64,000 nucleotides of DNA, from assembly GCF_011493005.1 (NCBI RefSeq), contig NZ_CP049158.1, positions 248,001-312,000 on the forward strand, written 5' to 3'. The DNA is from Caballeronia sp. SBC1. GTDB taxonomy: Bacteria > Pseudomonadota > Gammaproteobacteria > Burkholderiales > Burkholderiaceae. A program made the translations under genes and the position numbers. The number at the start of each line of letters is the position of its first letter. Position 1 is the stretch's first letter. The notes beneath the pieces are model-generated. The model had not been told where the DNA came from. It saw nothing but the letters and a program-made list of their open reading frames with translations, and did no database searches. Of the stretch, positions 9,287 through 19,397 are shown piece by piece.

Positions 9287-10162
9287 ATGCTTACGCCTGA
9301 TATCGATAGCCTCGTTCCCCATGTCCCGTTCAACCGGCGCACGTTTATCAAGGCCGCGGTCGGCAGCGGTTTTGCCGCTTGCGTGATGCCGGTCTCCGCG
9401 CAAACCATCATTACCGATAGCGACGGTCTGGAAGCCGGCCCGGTTGGGTTCAAGGCCGCCGACGGCACGCTCGTGCCCGCGTATCGTGCGCAGCCCAAAG
9501 GTAAGACGCACTTGCCGGTGATCATCGTGATTCACGAGATTTTCGGCGTGCACGAGCATATTGCCGATGTCTGCCGGCGCTTCGCCAAACTTGGTTATCT
9601 GGCTGTTGCGCCCGATCTTTATGTACGCGAAGGCGACGCGTCGAAATTCACGTCGATGCAGCAGTTGAACGAGCAGCTTGTCTCCAAGGTGCCAGACGAC
9701 CAGGTGCTCTCCGATATCGACTCGACCGTTGCCTGGGCGGGCGAACATGGCGGCGATTTGCATCGGCTTGGGATTACGGGCTTTTGCTGGGGTGGCCGGA
9801 TCACGTGGCTTTATGCCGAGCGCAATCCGCAGCTTAAAGCGGCGGTGGTTTGGTACGGGCGCGTAGTGGGACCCAAGACGGCGAACAATCCGGCGAATCC
9901 GCTCGACCTCGCGTCAAACTTGAAGGCGCCGGTACTTGGCCTTTTCGGCAAGCTGGATCAAAGCATTCCGCAGGACTCGCTCGAGCAGATGAAGCAGGCG
10001 ATTGCGTCGGGGCCGGCGGTCGCGCGCGGCTCACAGATCGTGGTTTATGACGACGCGCCGCATGCGTTTTTCGCGGATTATCGGCCGAGTTACCGGAAAG
10101 CCGATGCGGAAGATGGCTGGAAGCGCGCGCTGGCGTGGTTCAGGGAGCACGGCGTGAAATGA
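9287..10162 (+). CDS. Dienelactone hydrolase-family protein with twin-arginine signal
   Basis: This alpha/beta hydrolase has 291 residues. Near residues 16-40 there is a Tat-type leader (NRRTFIKAAVGSGFAACVMP, ending VSAQ), so export is predicted. The catalytic triad of dienelactone hydrolases is visible: nucleophile Cys in GFCWGGR, Asp in FGKLDQSIP and His in APHAFF. Family members open lactones or esters in aromatic breakdown; the natural substrate here is unknown. The ATG at 9287 follows GGAG by six bases, whereas an ATG at 9269 would only add six residues. Tat-bearing dienelactone hydrolases are common in Burkholderiales. Confidence 0.87.
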   Translation: MLTPDIDSLVPHVPFNRRTFIKAAVGSGFAACVMPVSAQTIITDSDGLEAGPVGFKAADGTLVPAYRAQPKGKTHLPVIIVIHEIFGVHEHIADVCRRFAKLGYLAVAPDLYVREGDASKFTSMQQLNEQLVSKVPDDQVLSDIDSTVAWAGEHGGDLHRLGITGFCWGGRITWLYAERNPQLKAAVVWYGRVVGPKTANNPANPLDLASNLKAPVLGLFGKLDQSIPQDSLEQMKQAIASGPAVARGSQIVVYDDAPHAFFADYRPSYRKADAEDGWKRALAWFREHGVK

Positions 10163-10171
10163 GGGGCAAGG

Positions 10172-10196
10172 GCGGCGACGCTGTCGCCGCGGTTTT
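10172..10196 (+). terminator. Terminator after the dienelactone hydrolase gene
   Basis: Ten bases after the stop, GCGGCGAC and GTCGCCGC form a perfect 8-bp stem around GCT, followed by GGTTTTGT. The T-tract is short and interrupted, so termination is likely but not certain. Confidence 0.6.
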
Positions 10197-10341
10197 GTCG
10201 TTTCCAACTGCCGAACGCCGAACGCCGAACGTGGCCGCTCTGCTTTGCTAACGCGGGGCTCTTGTCTCTTGCTATGGGCGGCTTGGGCGGCCGCCCATCC
10301 ACGTACCCGTTCTTGCATCAGTTCCCGGCGAAGCAAAAATC

Positions 10342-11211
10342 TCAAGCCGCCGGCCCCGTAGCCACCGGCCGCGATGCGTCAGCACACCATTCACTCCACG
10401 ATCCCCCATAAAGCGCCGCGCCATGCAGGCCGGCAATCTCCATCGCCAGGGCGTTATGGCAGGCTGTCACGCCCGAGCCACATTGCAGCACCACCCGATC
10501 CGGCGATGTCGCCCCAAGCAGCCCGCTAAATGCCTCGCGCAGTTCGTGCGCGGTTTTAAAGCGGCCATCGGCGCTCAGGTTGTCCTTGAAAAAGCGGTTC
10601 AGCGCACCCGGAATATGGCCGCCGACCGGATCGAGCGTCTCGTTCTCTCCGCGATACCGGTCCGCCGAGCGGGCATCGATCAGCACACGCTCGTGCGTGG
10701 CCAGGTTGCGTACGACAGCGTCGACGTCGAACGTGACGGCCAGGGGCGCGCCGGCCTTGAACGTGCCTTCGGACTCGGCCGGGGTCGCGGTATCGAGGGG
10801 CTGGCCGGCCGCTTGCCATGCGTTGAGGCCGCCGTCGAGCAGTGCGACGGAATCATGGCCGAGCCAGCGCAACAGCCACCAGAGACGTGCCGCGTACATG
10901 CCGCCCTGAGCGTCGTAGGTGATGACTTGCTGGCCTTCCTTCAGGCCCAGGCGCTTGAGCGTGGCGACCAGCGCCGCACGTTCCGGCAACGGATGGCGGC
11001 CGTTCTTGCCTGTCTTGGCGCCCGACAAATCTCGGTCGAGATGCAGATAATGCGCGCCCGGGATATGTCCTGCTGCGTAAGCGGCTTGCCCGGCTTCGGG
11101 CGCGGCGAGGTCGAAGCGGCAATCGACGATAAGCGCGCTACCGGGCGCGGCGGCGAGTCGTTCGGCGAGATTGGTCGCGGAAATAAGCGTGGTGTGGTGC
11201 GTGTGCGGCAT
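10342..11211 (-). CDS. sseA: Thiosulfate/3-mercaptopyruvate sulfurtransferase, tandem rhodanese
   Basis: The 289-residue cytoplasmic protein has two rhodanese domains. The inactive N-terminal one contains LIVDCRFDL and HYLHLDRDLSG; the active C-terminal one contains LIDARSADRYRG and the loop QCGSGVTAC. The CGSGVTA active-site loop is that of 3-mercaptopyruvate sulfurtransferases rather than classical thiosulfate rhodaneses (CRxGx[R/T]). The start at 11211 is favoured because GGGAG lies just upstream and MPHTHHTTLISATNLAERL aligns with family N-termini. Single-gene unit. Confidence 0.9.
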   Translation of the reverse strand: MPHTHHTTLISATNLAERLAAAPGSALIVDCRFDLAAPEAGQAAYAAGHIPGAHYLHLDRDLSGAKTGKNGRHPLPERAALVATLKRLGLKEGQQVITYDAQGGMYAARLWWLLRWLGHDSVALLDGGLNAWQAAGQPLDTATPAESEGTFKAGAPLAVTFDVDAVVRNLATHERVLIDARSADRYRGENETLDPVGGHIPGALNRFFKDNLSADGRFKTAHELREAFSGLLGATSPDRVVLQCGSGVTACHNALAMEIAGLHGAALYGGSWSEWCADASRPVATGPAA

Positions 11212-11282
11212 GACAGCTCCCGGAGCGAACGCGCGGCTTGGTGGGCCGAGGGACGGCGCGTTACGGTAGTTAAGTTTCAAGT

Positions 11283-11588
11283 CTAAACAAAAACTACAAA
11301 GGATTGAGCACATCGTTGATGTTTGTCTTTGCTGGTCAGGCGGAAGAGCTTGCGCTCGGGCTTAGTCCACTCGGCAAGCGTTGGGGTGAGCGTTGGGGTA
11401 TTACGAAAAATCGTCGCTGAATTAGGATGTTTCGTGTATCGAGTCCCGCTCTTTGCCGCCAGTATCAATCACCGCGCAACTGTTCAGGCATGCGCAATCC
11501 ATATGCGTAACTTGTTCGACACCGGGCTCGCTCCGAGTCGAGCGTGCTACCTACGTTACGTAACTAGCCGAAAACCCCAGGATTGCGA
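11283..11588. other. Gene-free stretch with tandem repeat and tRNA-3'-end-like sequence, possible integration scar
   Basis: No gene is credible here. Two adjacent 12-base copies, AGCGTTGGGGTG and AGCGTTGGGGTA (11377-11400), resemble the short G-rich repeats found near tyrosine-integrase arm sites. About 35 bases further on, 11436-11461 reads like a tRNA 3' end (TCGAGTCCC, then an acceptor-like part closing in GCCA), but it lacks a matching 5' half. Together they look like a degraded attachment region; no integrase gene remains. Confidence 0.3.
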
Positions 11589-12533
11589 ATGGCGACAAAA
11601 TCACCCGATGCTCCCGTCCCGCCCGTTATAAACTCCGGCTCAATGAGCAACCACGAACAATTCCACGTCGTCTACGACGGCCCAGCGCTCGACGAGCACC
11701 GGATGAATATCCGCGACCTTGCGCCCGCGCTCGTCGCCATCGCCGATCTGTTCTCGGCGGCCAACACAGAACTCAACGGCAATTCCGCAGATGTCCGCGT
11801 CGAGGTCAAGGGCAACTTCAAGTCGGGCTCGTTCCAGATCGAATTGATCTTCACGCAGGCGCTGCTTGTTCAATTGCGCGACATGTTTGCCAGTTCGACC
11901 GCGACCGCGGTGTCCAATGCTTCGGCCATCCTGGCGGTAGTGGGTCTTGTTGGTGGCGGCGGACTGATCGGTTTTCTCCGGCAATTGCGCGGTCGGCGCC
12001 CCGAACATATCGAAGATAATGGCGAATCCGTCAGCGTCTGGATGGCGGAAACTGAAGTGGTGGAGGTATCGAGGCCGGTTTTCCGGCTTTATAAAACGAG
12101 GGCCGTGCGCGTTTTCTTGCAAAAGGCACTGTCTCCGCTCGAACTCGACGGCGTCACGAGCTTCGGTGTGGTCCGAGGAAACGATATCGACCTGGATATC
12201 GACAGCGTGGAACTGGCGGCGTTTGCCTTTGCGGACGAGCAGGAGGATGTGGTCTCAGATTCCACCTCGAGAAAAATGCTGCTGATCGAGTCGGTGACGT
12301 TTAAAGACCAGAACAAATGGCGTGTACACGATGGCCAGTCGGCGTTTTTTACGGCCATGGACGACGGTGAATTCCTGAATAAAGTCAACGCAGGGGAGCG
12401 CTTCGGAAAGGGTGACGTGCTCGTGGTTGACCTTCAACAAATCCAGACCGTCGCCAACGGCACGCTACGCACTGAGTTCCGCATCCTCAAGGTCCACGAG
12501 CATCGCGCACCCTTGCAGGCCGCGTTGATCTAG
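11589..12533 (+). CDS. Hypothetical protein, one hydrophobic segment, orphan
   Basis: I do not recognise a named domain. The 314-residue product has an N-terminal part with HVVYDGPALDEHRMNIRDLA and a well-formed alpha/beta pattern up to residue 100. A Gly-rich hydrophobic segment follows at about 111-130 (AILAVVGLVGGGGLIGFL), then an acidic, strand-rich C-terminal half. The middle segment could be one membrane span or an amphitropic helix. The ATG at 11589 has AGGA upstream; MSNHEQF at 11643 is a possible later start. It stands alone beside a possible integration scar and ends in a strong terminator, which suggests acquisition as a single cassette. Confidence 0.75.
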   Translation: MATKSPDAPVPPVINSGSMSNHEQFHVVYDGPALDEHRMNIRDLAPALVAIADLFSAANTELNGNSADVRVEVKGNFKSGSFQIELIFTQALLVQLRDMFASSTATAVSNASAILAVVGLVGGGGLIGFLRQLRGRRPEHIEDNGESVSVWMAETEVVEVSRPVFRLYKTRAVRVFLQKALSPLELDGVTSFGVVRGNDIDLDIDSVELAAFAFADEQEDVVSDSTSRKMLLIESVTFKDQNKWRVHDGQSAFFTAMDDGEFLNKVNAGERFGKGDVLVVDLQQIQTVANGTLRTEFRILKVHEHRAPLQAALI

Positions 12534-12543
12534 GCGTAATCCG

Positions 12544-12575
12544 AAAAAAAACCCATCGATCCGATGGGTTTTTTT
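12544..12575. terminator. Bidirectional intrinsic terminator
   Basis: CCCATCG and CGATGGG pair around ATC, flanked by eight A on the left and seven T on the right. The hairpin can therefore terminate both the plus-strand hypothetical gene and the minus-strand Rieske gene that converge on it. Confidence 0.92.
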
Positions 12576-12611
12576 CATAGCCTGTGTTGTTGACCGGAGA
12601 CGCCCGCCCCC

Positions 12612-13718
12612 TCAAATATCGCCCAACTGCCGCCGCAAGAACTCATGAAAATGCTGCATCCCTGACTCCATCGGGCTCTGGTACGGCCCGACTTGCGACT
12701 CGCCGCGATTCATCAGCGCGCGCCTTCCGGCGTCCATGCGCTCGGCGATCTCGTCGTCCTCGCGCGCCGTTTCCATATACGCCGCCCGTTCCGCCTCGAT
12801 GAAGTCACGCTCGAACAGCGCGATTTCCTCGGGATAATAGAACTCGACAATATTCGTCGTCTTCTGAGGACCCTGCGGAATCAGCCACGACACCACGAGC
12901 ACATGCGGATACCACTCGATCATGATGCCGGGGTAATACACCATCCATATAGCACCGAATTCGGGCGGTTTCCCGTCTCGGAAGCGCAGCACTTCGTCGT
13001 GCCACTTACGGTACGTGGGGCTACCCGGCTTTTCCAGGTTCTTGTGCACGCCCACCGTCTGAACGCTATACCAGTCACCAAATTCCCACGTCAGGTCGTC
13101 GCAGGAAACAAAGCTCCCCAGACCCGGATGGAACGGCGCGACGTGATAATCCTCGAGGTACACCTCGATAAAGCTCTTCCAGTTGTAATTGCACTCGTGC
13201 ACTTCGACGTGATCGAACATGAAGCCCGAAAAGTCGAAATGTCTGGACGGCCCAAGTCGGGCGAGGTCGGCCGCGACGTCGCGCCCGCTCGCTTCGAACA
13301 GCAGCCCCTGCCAGTTCTGCAAGGGAGATTTGCCGAGGTTCAGGCAAGGTTTATCCGCGAAATGCGGCGCACCGAGCAACTGGCCGTCGAGGTCGTAGGT
13401 CCAGCGGTGCAGCGGACACACGATGTTCTCCGCCGTGCCGCGCCCGTTGAGCATGATGGCCTGACGGTGGCGGCACACGTTCGAGAGGAGCTCGATTTCG
13501 TCCTGTTTGTTACGGACGAGCAGACGCCCTTCGCCTTCGCCGGGCAAAGCAAAATAACTTCCCGCCTCGGGCACCATGAGTTCGTGCCCGATATAGCGAG
13601 GACCGCGTTTGAATAGCGTGTCGATTTCGCGCTTGAGAAGCGCTTCGTCAAAGTAAGCCGTGACTGGCAACTGACTGTGAATTGCGTTCAGTTGCAATGC
13701 ATTGCTCAGATTGGACAT
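12612..13718 (-). CDS. Rieske non-haem iron oxygenase, alpha subunit
   Basis: The 368-residue protein is a ring-hydroxylating or demethylating oxygenase large subunit. The Rieske cluster ligands are in CRHR near 83-86 and CPLHRWTYDLDG near 103-114. The catalytic iron site is in NWKSFIEVYLEDYHVAPFHP, with two His spaced H-x4-H after an Asp bridge; its third, Asp/Glu ligand should lie in the C-terminal part. No ferredoxin, reductase or beta subunit is adjacent, so the electron donors are encoded elsewhere. Substrate is unknown; cytosolic monooxygenases of this size act on aromatic or N-methylated compounds. Start at 13718 is preceded by GGAG and by a perfect TATAAT about 80 bases upstream. Confidence 0.87.
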   Translation of the reverse strand: MSNLSNALQLNAIHSQLPVTAYFDEALLKREIDTLFKRGPRYIGHELMVPEAGSYFALPGEGEGRLLVRNKQDEIELLSNVCRHRQAIMLNGRGTAENIVCPLHRWTYDLDGQLLGAPHFADKPCLNLGKSPLQNWQGLLFEASGRDVAADLARLGPSRHFDFSGFMFDHVEVHECNYNWKSFIEVYLEDYHVAPFHPGLGSFVSCDDLTWEFGDWYSVQTVGVHKNLEKPGSPTYRKWHDEVLRFRDGKPPEFGAIWMVYYPGIMIEWYPHVLVVSWLIPQGPQKTTNIVEFYYPEEIALFERDFIEAERAAYMETAREDDEIAERMDAGRRALMNRGESQVGPYQSPMESGMQHFHEFLRRQLGDI

Positions 13719-13797
13719 TCCCACTCCCGTGAAGACGTGAAAGCAGTGAACAACCCAACCATCGAAAATTCGAAAAGTTCGATTTGGGGAGCCCGCG

Positions 13798-13803
13798 ATT
13801 ATA
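13798..13803 (-). promoter_or_regulatory. Consensus -10 box in front of the Rieske oxygenase gene
   Basis: The minus strand reads TATAAT here, 80 bases upstream of the Rieske start. I see no good -35 hexamer at the standard spacing, so an activator may be needed. Confidence 0.4.
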
Positions 13804-14024
13804 CCGAAAACCCCCTCAATGGGGCACTTAAGGCCTTGATTTGGGTCAATTCATGGTGAGGAGTTCCACACGGCGACATCCTTTCTGCGCTTTGTCACAG
13901 ATGGGCAGGAATGGCCTGAGATTGGCCATAGGCATGGGTGAGAGCACGCTGAAGGTCGGAAAAGCAGCTTTTGCCGTAGAATGTCCGACTTGTTTCCCGA
14001 AATCAGACACTACACCCACGATTC

Positions 14025-14336
14025 ATGGCGAAGACCGCAACGCAGGAAGGCTCGGCCAGCGCGGAAAACGCGCCGCTCCCGGAGAATTACGAAACGGCGC
14101 TGGCCGAACTGGAGGGGCTCGTGGCGCGCATGGAAGGCGGCGCGCTGAGCCTTGAAGAATCGCTAGCGGCTTATCGGCGCGGCGCGGCGCTCGTCGGCTT
14201 TTGCCAGCAACAACTAGAGAAGGTCGAGCAGCAAGTTCGCGTGCTCGACGGCGACACACTAAAACCGCTGCCCGCCGAGGTCCAGCGCGCCACTCAGGGC
14301 GCCGGCACAACGGCAGATAACGGGGACGACTTATGA
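14025..14336 (+). CDS. xseB: Exodeoxyribonuclease VII small subunit
   Basis: The 103-residue, Glu/Ala-rich protein contains ENYETALAELEGLVARMEGG and LSLEESLAAYRRGAALVGF, the hallmark helices of XseB. Several copies bind XseA to form the nuclease that degrades single-stranded DNA. Its stop overlaps the ispA start by four bases (ATGA), so the two are translationally coupled; xseB-ispA-dxs is the classical order. The N-terminal 20 residues are a low-complexity extension. Confidence 0.95.
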   Translation: MAKTATQEGSASAENAPLPENYETALAELEGLVARMEGGALSLEESLAAYRRGAALVGFCQQQLEKVEQQVRVLDGDTLKPLPAEVQRATQGAGTTADNGDDL

Positions 14337-15217
14337 CTTTCGATCAATGGATGCGCGCGAGCCTTGACCGCGTGGAAACGGCGCTGGAGCATTATTTGCC
14401 GGGAACGGACATCGCGCCCGCCAAACTGCACGAAGCCATGCGCTACGCGGTGCTCGGCGGCGGCAAGCGGGTTCGCCCGCTGTTGTGCCACGCGGCTGGT
14501 GAGCTGACTGGCGCCGGTTCGCAGCAACTGGAAGCGGCGAGCGCGGCGCTCGAGATGATTCACGTGTATTCGCTGGTTCATGACGACATGCCGGCCATGG
14601 ACGACGACGCTTTGCGTCGCGGAAAACCAACGGTACACGTGCAATATGACGAAGCAACGGCATTATTAGTGGGTGACGCGTTGCAGTCGCAAGCTTTCGT
14701 TGTGCTGACAGCGGACAACGGCCTGAGCGCGGCGCAGCAGGCGTCGCTTACGCGCGAACTGGCGGCGGCGAGCGGTTCGGTCGGCATGGCAGGCGGTCAG
14801 GCAATCGATCTGGAAAGCGTGGGCCGCAAGCTGTCGCGCCCGGAACTGGAAACCATGCATCGCAAGAAAACCGGTGCATTGCTGCGCGCGGCGGTGCGAA
14901 TGGGTGCACTCTGTGGCGAAGCGCCGGATGCAGCCGCCATGAGCGCGCTGGACGCCTACGCAGCCGCGGTCGGGCTTGCGTTCCAGGTGGTGGACGACAT
15001 TCTCGACGTCACGGCCGACTCAGCCACGCTGGGCAAAACGGCGGGCAAGGACGCGAAGGATGACAAGCCGACCTACGTGTCGATCATCGGACTCGATGCA
15101 TCGCGCGAACTGGCGGCACAACTGGGCCGCGACGCGCACGCTGCGCTCGCGCCTTTTGGCCCGCGTGCCGGTCGGCTCGGGGAATTGGCTGACCTGGTTG
15201 TAAACCGGGTGCACTGA
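14333..15217 (+). CDS. ispA: (2E,6E)-Farnesyl diphosphate synthase
   Basis: It condenses dimethylallyl/geranyl diphosphate with isopentenyl diphosphate to give farnesyl diphosphate for quinones and undecaprenyl lipids. The 294-residue protein has GGGKRVRP near 42-49, the first Asp-rich motif DDMPAMDDD at 84-92 (the bacterial form with two extra residues) and the second, DDILDVT, near 222. It overlaps xseB by four bases and is followed by dxs, forming an isoprenoid operon. Confidence 0.95.
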   Translation: MTFDQWMRASLDRVETALEHYLPGTDIAPAKLHEAMRYAVLGGGKRVRPLLCHAAGELTGAGSQQLEAASAALEMIHVYSLVHDDMPAMDDDALRRGKPTVHVQYDEATALLVGDALQSQAFVVLTADNGLSAAQQASLTRELAAASGSVGMAGGQAIDLESVGRKLSRPELETMHRKKTGALLRAAVRMGALCGEAPDAAAMSALDAYAAAVGLAFQVVDDILDVTADSATLGKTAGKDAKDDKPTYVSIIGLDASRELAAQLGRDAHAALAPFGPRAGRLGELADLVVNRVH

Positions 15218-15342
15218 AACATACGATAAAACGCGGGACCGGCGGTCGTGCCTGATGCAACTTACGCACCTTACGCATGCTGCGTAAGCACCACCGGACA
15301 ACAACCGAACGGCTTCCGCCAGTTTTCCTAAATGGGACGACG

Positions 15343-17256
15343 ATGTACGACTTGCTGAAAACCATCGACGATCCGGCCGCCTTGCGCGCCCTGGACCGCC
15401 ACGAACTAAAACCGCTGGCCGAAGAGCTGCGTGCCTACGTGCTCGACAGCGTGTCGCAGACGGGCGGCCATTTGTCGTCGAATCTCGGAACGGTCGAACT
15501 GACGATCGCGCTCCATTACGTCTTCGATACCCCGCACGACCGCATTGTCTGGGACGTCGGTCACCAGACTTATCCGCACAAGATCCTGACCGGCCGTCGC
15601 GATCAGATGAAGACGCTGCGCCAGGCCGGCGGCATTTCCGGCTTCCCACGCCGTAGCGAATCGAAATACGACACTTTCGGCACCGCGCATTCCAGCACGT
15701 CCATTTCGGCGGCGCTCGGCATGGCGATCGCCAGCAAGCTGCAGGGCGACAACCGTTACTCCATCGCCGTGATCGGCGACGGCGCGATGACCGCCGGCAT
15801 GGCGTTCGAGGCCATGAACAATGCAGGCGTGGCCGACGACGTGCCGCTGCTCGTGATCCTGAACGACAACGACATGTCGATCTCCCCGCCGGTCGGCGCG
15901 TTGAATCGTCATCTCGCGCGCTTGATGTCGGGGCGTTTCTACGCGGCGGCGCGTGCCGGTGTGGAACGTGTGCTGCGCGTGGCGCCTCCTATGCTGGACC
16001 TCGCTCGCAAGCTCGAGGAACACGCGAAGGGCATGATCGTTCCGGCTACGTTGTTCGAGGAGTTCGGTTTTAACTATATCGGCCCGATTGATGGCCACGA
16101 TCTGGAATCCCTGATTCCGACGCTGCAAAACATCAAGGAATTGCGCGGCCCACAGTTCCTGCACGTCGTGACGAAGAAGGGGCAGGGTTATAAGCTCGCC
16201 GAAGCCGATCCGGTCCTCTACCACGGTCCTGGCAAGTTCAATCCGGCGGAAGGCATCAAGCCGTCGACGGCGCCATCGAAGAAGACTTACACGCAGGTAT
16301 TCGGCGAATGGCTGTGCGACGCCGCCGCGCAGGATTCGCGGGTCGTCGGCATCACGCCGGCCATGCGCGAAGGATCCGGCATGGTGGAGTTCGAAAAGCG
16401 TTTCCCGGATCGCTATTTCGATGTAGGTATCGCGGAGCAACACGCCGTGACGTTCGCGGGCGGTCTCGCCGCCGACGGCATGCGCCCGGTTGTCGCCATC
16501 TATTCCACGTTCTTGCAGCGCGCCTACGACCAGTTGATCCACGACGTCGCGTTGCAGAACCTGCCGGTGGTATTCGCTATCGATCGCGCCGGTCTGGTGG
16601 GCGCAGACGGCGCGACGCACGCTGGCAATTACGATCTCGCGTTCATGCGCTGCATCCCGAACATGACCGTGATGGCGGCTTCAGACGAAGATGAATGCCG
16701 TCAGATGCTGTACACGGGCTTGCAGCAGCCCGGTCCTTCCGCTGTCCGTTACCCGCGCGGCGCGGGCACGGGCGTGAAGACCGTCAAGAAGATGACCGCC
16801 ATTCCGCTTGGCAAGGGCGAAATCCGCCGTGAGTCCACGCAGAAAGTGGGTTCCGGCAAGCGCATCGCGATCCTTGCGTTCGGCACCATGGTCGCCCCTT
16901 CGTTGGCGGCGGCTGAGGAACTCGATGCGACCGTCGCGAACATGCGCTTCGTGAAGCCGGTCGATGCCGAACTGCTGCGCGAACTCGCCGCCACGCACGA
17001 CGCGCTCGTGACCGTGGAAGAAGGCGCGATCATGGGCGGCGCGGGCTCGGCATGTGTGGAAAGCCTGTTGGCGAGCGCGGTCATCAAGCCCGTGCTGCAA
17101 TTGGGCTTGCCGGATGTATTCATCGATCACGGCGATCCGGTCAAGCTGTTGGTATCGTGCGGGCTTGATGGCGCGGGTATCGCCAATTCGATTCGCGAGC
17201 GCTTTCTTAACAACGTCGAAACCGATGCAGCCAAGCTGACTAAACGCGTCGCCTGA
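15343..17256 (+). CDS. dxs: 1-Deoxy-D-xylulose-5-phosphate synthase
   Basis: It makes DXP from pyruvate and glyceraldehyde 3-phosphate, the entry step of the MEP isoprenoid pathway, using thiamine diphosphate. The 637-residue product has the ThDP motif [18 protein letters not shown] near 151-168, the Pyr-domain stretch [21 protein letters not shown] near 370-390 with its conserved Glu, and the C-terminal transketolase-like domain. The ATG at 15343 is used; upstream in-frame codons give an unlike Arg/Thr-rich extension. It sits 125 bases after ispA and ends at a strong hairpin. Confidence 0.96.
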   Translation: MYDLLKTIDDPAALRALDRHELKPLAEELRAYVLDSVSQTGGHLSSNLGTVELTIALHYVFDTPHDRIVWDVGHQTYPHKILTGRRDQMKTLRQAGGISGFPRRSESKYDTFGTAHSSTSISAALGMAIASKLQGDNRYSIAVIGDGAMTAGMAFEAMNNAGVADDVPLLVILNDNDMSISPPVGALNRHLARLMSGRFYAAARAGVERVLRVAPPMLDLARKLEEHAKGMIVPATLFEEFGFNYIGPIDGHDLESLIPTLQNIKELRGPQFLHVVTKKGQGYKLAEADPVLYHGPGKFNPAEGIKPSTAPSKKTYTQVFGEWLCDAAAQDSRVVGITPAMREGSGMVEFEKRFPDRYFDVGIAEQHAVTFAGGLAADGMRPVVAIYSTFLQRAYDQLIHDVALQNLPVVFAIDRAGLVGADGATHAGNYDLAFMRCIPNMTVMAASDEDECRQMLYTGLQQPGPSAVRYPRGAGTGVKTVKKMTAIPLGKGEIRRESTQKVGSGKRIAILAFGTMVAPSLAAAEELDATVANMRFVKPVDAELLRELAATHDALVTVEEGAIMGGAGSACVESLLASAVIKPVLQLGLPDVFIDHGDPVKLLVSCGLDGAGIANSIRERFLNNVETDAAKLTKRVA

Positions 17257-17274
17257 TCGCAGAACGCGTGGTGA

Positions 17275-17305
17275 AGACAGGCGTCGGGGACGCCTGTCTG
17301 GTTTT
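17275..17305 (+). terminator. Terminator between dxs and folE2
   Basis: AGACAGGCGTC and GACGCCTGTCT form a perfect 11-bp stem with a GGG loop (17275-17299), followed by GGTTTTA. It closes the xseB-ispA-dxs operon. Confidence 0.82.
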
Positions 17306-17361
17306 ATCCGTTAGCGTCAAGGCTCGCGCGACGAGATTCACGCCACGGACAAGGAAAAAGA

Positions 17362-18180
17362 ATGAATCAGATGAATCCCGCCTTCGCGATGCCCGATGTC
17401 CAGAGTTCGCTCGACGTCCGGCAGATCCCAATCCAGCGCGTGGGCGTAAAAGCAGTTCGATATCCGCTGACGATCCGGACTTCCGGTGGCGAATTGCAGC
17501 CGGGCGTTGGCGTCTGGAGTCTCGACGTTCATCTTCCCGCCGATCAAAAAGGCACGCACATGTCGCGCTTCGTCGCTTTACTCGACGAAAATCGCGCGCC
17601 GCTCGACCAGGCCGCATTGCGGACCATGCTCACGGCGATGCTGGCGAAACTTGAAGCGCATTCGGGGCGTATTGAGGTGTCGTTTCCGTACTTCGTCATG
17701 AAGACCGCGCCGGTGTCAGGCGTGCAAAGCCTGATGGATTACGAGGTCACGCTGACTGGCGTTGCGTGCGGTGGCGAGACGCGGATCTCGCTGAAAGTGC
17801 TCGTGCCGGTGACTAGCCTGTGCCCGTGCTCGAAGCAGATTTCGCAGTACGGCGCGCATAACCAGCGCTCGCACGTGACCATCGCGGCGGAGTTCGAGGG
17901 TGATGTCTCAATCGAGGATTTGATTCGGATTGCTGAGGAAGAAGCGTCGTGCGAATTGTGGGGCTTGCTGAAGCGGCCCGACGAGAAGTTCGTGACCGAG
18001 CGTGCTTACGAAAATCCGAAATTCGTTGAAGACCTGGTTCGCGATGTCGCCACGCGACTGAATGCGGACGAACGGATTGTGGCGTATGTGCTGGAGGCCG
18101 AGAATTTCGAATCGATCCACAATCACAGCGCTTACGCCGTGATCGAGCATGACAAGCGGGTTTCAGCGCTGGCTATTTGA
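17362..18180 (+). CDS. folE2: GTP cyclohydrolase FolE2 (type IB)
   Basis: It converts GTP to 7,8-dihydroneopterin triphosphate for folate and queuosine synthesis. The 272-residue protein belongs to the COG1469 family, which replaces FolE and can use metals other than zinc. The conserved CPCSKQIS loop at about 154-161 holds the metal/catalytic cysteine, and the conserved Glu lies in [10 protein letters not shown] near 192. An AAGGA ribosome site lies just upstream of the ATG. FolE2 is often controlled by zinc limitation; no obvious Zur box is visible within the short upstream region. Confidence 0.93.
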   Translation: MNQMNPAFAMPDVQSSLDVRQIPIQRVGVKAVRYPLTIRTSGGELQPGVGVWSLDVHLPADQKGTHMSRFVALLDENRAPLDQAALRTMLTAMLAKLEAHSGRIEVSFPYFVMKTAPVSGVQSLMDYEVTLTGVACGGETRISLKVLVPVTSLCPCSKQISQYGAHNQRSHVTIAAEFEGDVSIEDLIRIAEEEASCELWGLLKRPDEKFVTERAYENPKFVEDLVRDVATRLNADERIVAYVLEAENFESIHNHSAYAVIEHDKRVSALAI

Positions 18181-18222
18181 AGGTCCGGGGCAGCAATAGC
18201 GCATCACGCTCATTGAAGCCAC

Positions 18223-19251
18223 TTACGCCGCCGCCAGCGATGTCAGATCCCAGCGCGGCTTCACCGTGAACGCATAATCGCGCACGGCCTGATCGGGCCA
18301 GCGCGCGAGACGCAAGGCTCCGGCGAGGGCGATCATGGCGCCGTTATCGGTACATAGCGACAAGTCCGGGTAATGCACTTCGAAGCGACGCTTTTTCGCG
18401 GCGGCGGATAGCGCCTCGCGCAATTGGCGGTTCGCGCCCACTCCGCCCGCCACGACCAGCCGGTTCAGACCCGTCTGCTTTAACGCCGCGATCGACTTGG
18501 TGGTCAGCACGTCGACGGCTGCATCGACAAAACCCCGCGCCAGATCCGCTTTCGATTGCTCGCACACGTTCGTGCCAAGCTTGCGGCTGTGAGTGAGGAC
18601 CGCGGTTTTTAACCCGCTGAAACTGAAATCCAGGTCGCCGGAATGCAGCATTGGGCGCGGCAGTTTAACTGCGCCAGATGTACCGAATTCGGCGAGCCGC
18701 GAGACTTCCGGGCCGCCCGGATAACCCAGTCCCAGCAGTTTGGCGGTTTTATCGAAGGCTTCGCCGGCGGCGTCGTCCAGCGTCTCGCCGAGCGTTTCAT
18801 ATTCACCTACGTCGGTCACGCGCATCAATTGCGTGTGGCCGCCCGACACCAATAACGCGACGAACGGGAACGGCGGCGGCTCGCTCACCAGCAGTGGCGA
18901 CAGCAGATGCCCTTCCAGATGATGAATCCCGACAGTCGGCAGGTCCCACGCCATGGCGAGTGCATTGGCAATGCTCGCGCCCACCAGCAGCGCGCCAGCG
19001 AGCCCAGGACCTTGCGTGAACGCAATAGCATCGATATCCGTTGGCACCGTCCCGGCCTCCGCCATGACTTGCTCGAGGAGGGGCAGCGCCCGGCGGATGT
19101 GGTCGCGGGAGGCCAGTTCTGGCACCACACCACCGTATTCCCGATGCATGGCGATTTGCGAATGCAGCGCGTGCGAAAGCAGGCCTCGCTCGGTGTCGTA
19201 GAGCGCAAGGCCGGTTTCGTCGCAAGAACTTTCGATGCCTAGAACAAGCAT
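18223..19251 (-). CDS. tsaD: tRNA N6-adenosine threonylcarbamoyltransferase
   Basis: With TsaB, TsaE and TsaC it makes t6A37 in tRNAs that read ANN codons. The 342-residue protein begins [19 protein letters not shown], the ASKHA phosphate-binding loop, and contains the metal-binding HHLEGH at about 111-116, SGGHTQL near 137 and the late DNGAMIA. Length is normal. It converges on folE2 with 42 bases between and diverges from the FAD oxidoreductase gene. Confidence 0.96.
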   Translation of the reverse strand: MLVLGIESSCDETGLALYDTERGLLSHALHSQIAMHREYGGVVPELASRDHIRRALPLLEQVMAEAGTVPTDIDAIAFTQGPGLAGALLVGASIANALAMAWDLPTVGIHHLEGHLLSPLLVSEPPPFPFVALLVSGGHTQLMRVTDVGEYETLGETLDDAAGEAFDKTAKLLGLGYPGGPEVSRLAEFGTSGAVKLPRPMLHSGDLDFSFSGLKTAVLTHSRKLGTNVCEQSKADLARGFVDAAVDVLTTKSIAALKQTGLNRLVVAGGVGANRQLREALSAAAKKRRFEVHYPDLSLCTDNGAMIALAGALRLARWPDQAVRDYAFTVKPRWDLTSLAAA

Positions 19252-19397
19252 GGGGTGGAGCTGTTTGGATTAAGGGATAAGTATAGCAGCGGGCGGGTTG
19301 GGGTTCGTTCGCCCGACGGTGTTGCTTTGATTGCTCCAGTCGCGCCCCGCAGTGGCCTGCAGTCCAACCCCGCCTCGAACCCAGGCGCACCACCCGT

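Noticed and set aside
11436..11461. Complete tRNA gene
   Set aside because: Only a 3'-end-like segment exists; the T-stem does not pair and no 5' half is present.
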